From the NCBI GenBank assembly GCA_024763495.1, contig JANTFJ010000218.1, positions 1-5,141 of the forward strand: a stretch of DNA of 5,141 bases, read 5' to 3'. Made by a program: the position numbers and the translations under genes. The first letter of the stretch is position 1; every line of letters begins with the position of its first letter. Source of the stretch: Desulfobulbaceae bacterium (GTDB lineage: Bacteria; Desulfobacterota; Desulfobulbia; Desulfobulbales; SURF-16). The notes beneath the pieces are model-generated. The model did not search any database. It was not told the DNA's origin and saw only the letters and a program-made list of their open reading frames with translations. This document shows positions 5,038-5,141 of this stretch, piece after piece.

Positions 5038-5141
5038 ATGGCTACAATTATAGCTGTAGATGATGTGGCGGATGCCGGCATTCTTATTAAAAAAATATTG
5101 GCCAAGAAGGGCCATTCTGTTGAACCCTTCACAGAGGAAGA
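5038..5141 (+). CDS. Response regulator, N-terminal fragment of receiver domain (runs off right edge)
   Basis: The visible 34 codons begin MATIIAVDDVADAGILIKKI. The acidic pair Asp8-Asp9 after a hydrophobic strand is the metal-binding start of a CheY-like receiver, followed by its first helix (DAGILIKKILAKKG) and second strand (HSVEPF). The phosphoacceptor Asp (near residue 53) and any output domain lie outside the window, so it could be a lone receiver or a multi-domain regulator. AAGGAGGA (5026-5033) stands four bases before the ATG. It follows the kinase gene on the same strand after 225 bases that contain MITE copy 2. It is therefore the likely phosphorylation partner of that kinase, although the gap leaves room for its own promoter. 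Confidence 0.88.
   Translation, partial: MATIIAVDDVADAGILIKKILAKKGHSVEPFTEE

Overview
The window looks like a chromosomal stretch from a moderately AT-rich Gram-negative bacterium. A sulfate-reducer-like member of Desulfobacterota (old Deltaproteobacteria) is my best guess. It rests on the style of the REP-associated transposase, the soluble-plus-membrane histidine kinase architecture and the dispersed ACAGGATTA-type repeats. It is inference, not a database match.

Left part (1-973, genes on the minus strand). The N-terminus of a Fur-family metalloregulator runs off the left edge. A gene-poor stretch with small dyads and one 80-nt inverted-repeat structure follows (275-354). Next comes a decayed Fic-family gene (427-767): its Fic N-terminal domain is readable, but it carries a frameshift and an in-frame stop and lacks the catalytic core. 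A good promoter still sits over a 9-bp inverted repeat upstream of it.

Middle (907-2087). A full-length REP-associated tyrosine transposase (RAYT, Y1/HUH family) lies on the minus strand. Its stop codon is embedded in a large, nearly perfect 70-nt hairpin. Its promoter lies next to one of two AAGGGG(A/T)CA sequences that probably belong to the upstream end of the element.

Right part (2033-5141, plus strand). After about 600 bases of AT-rich non-coding DNA there is a signalling locus: a small His-rich membrane protein, a membrane PAS histidine kinase that overlaps it by 4 bp, and the start of a response regulator that runs off the right edge. The first protein is probably a membrane partner of the kinase, and the response regulator its likely phosphorylation target.

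The most notable structure is a pair of ~120-bp MITE-like elements, 2632-2750 and 4847-4967. They bracket the two membrane genes, and the second lies between the kinase and the response regulator. Each has GTAAATATTCG/CGAACATTTAC ends and its own 8-9 bp target duplication. Their outer parts are in the same orientation, but the hairpin core is inverted in one copy relative to the other.
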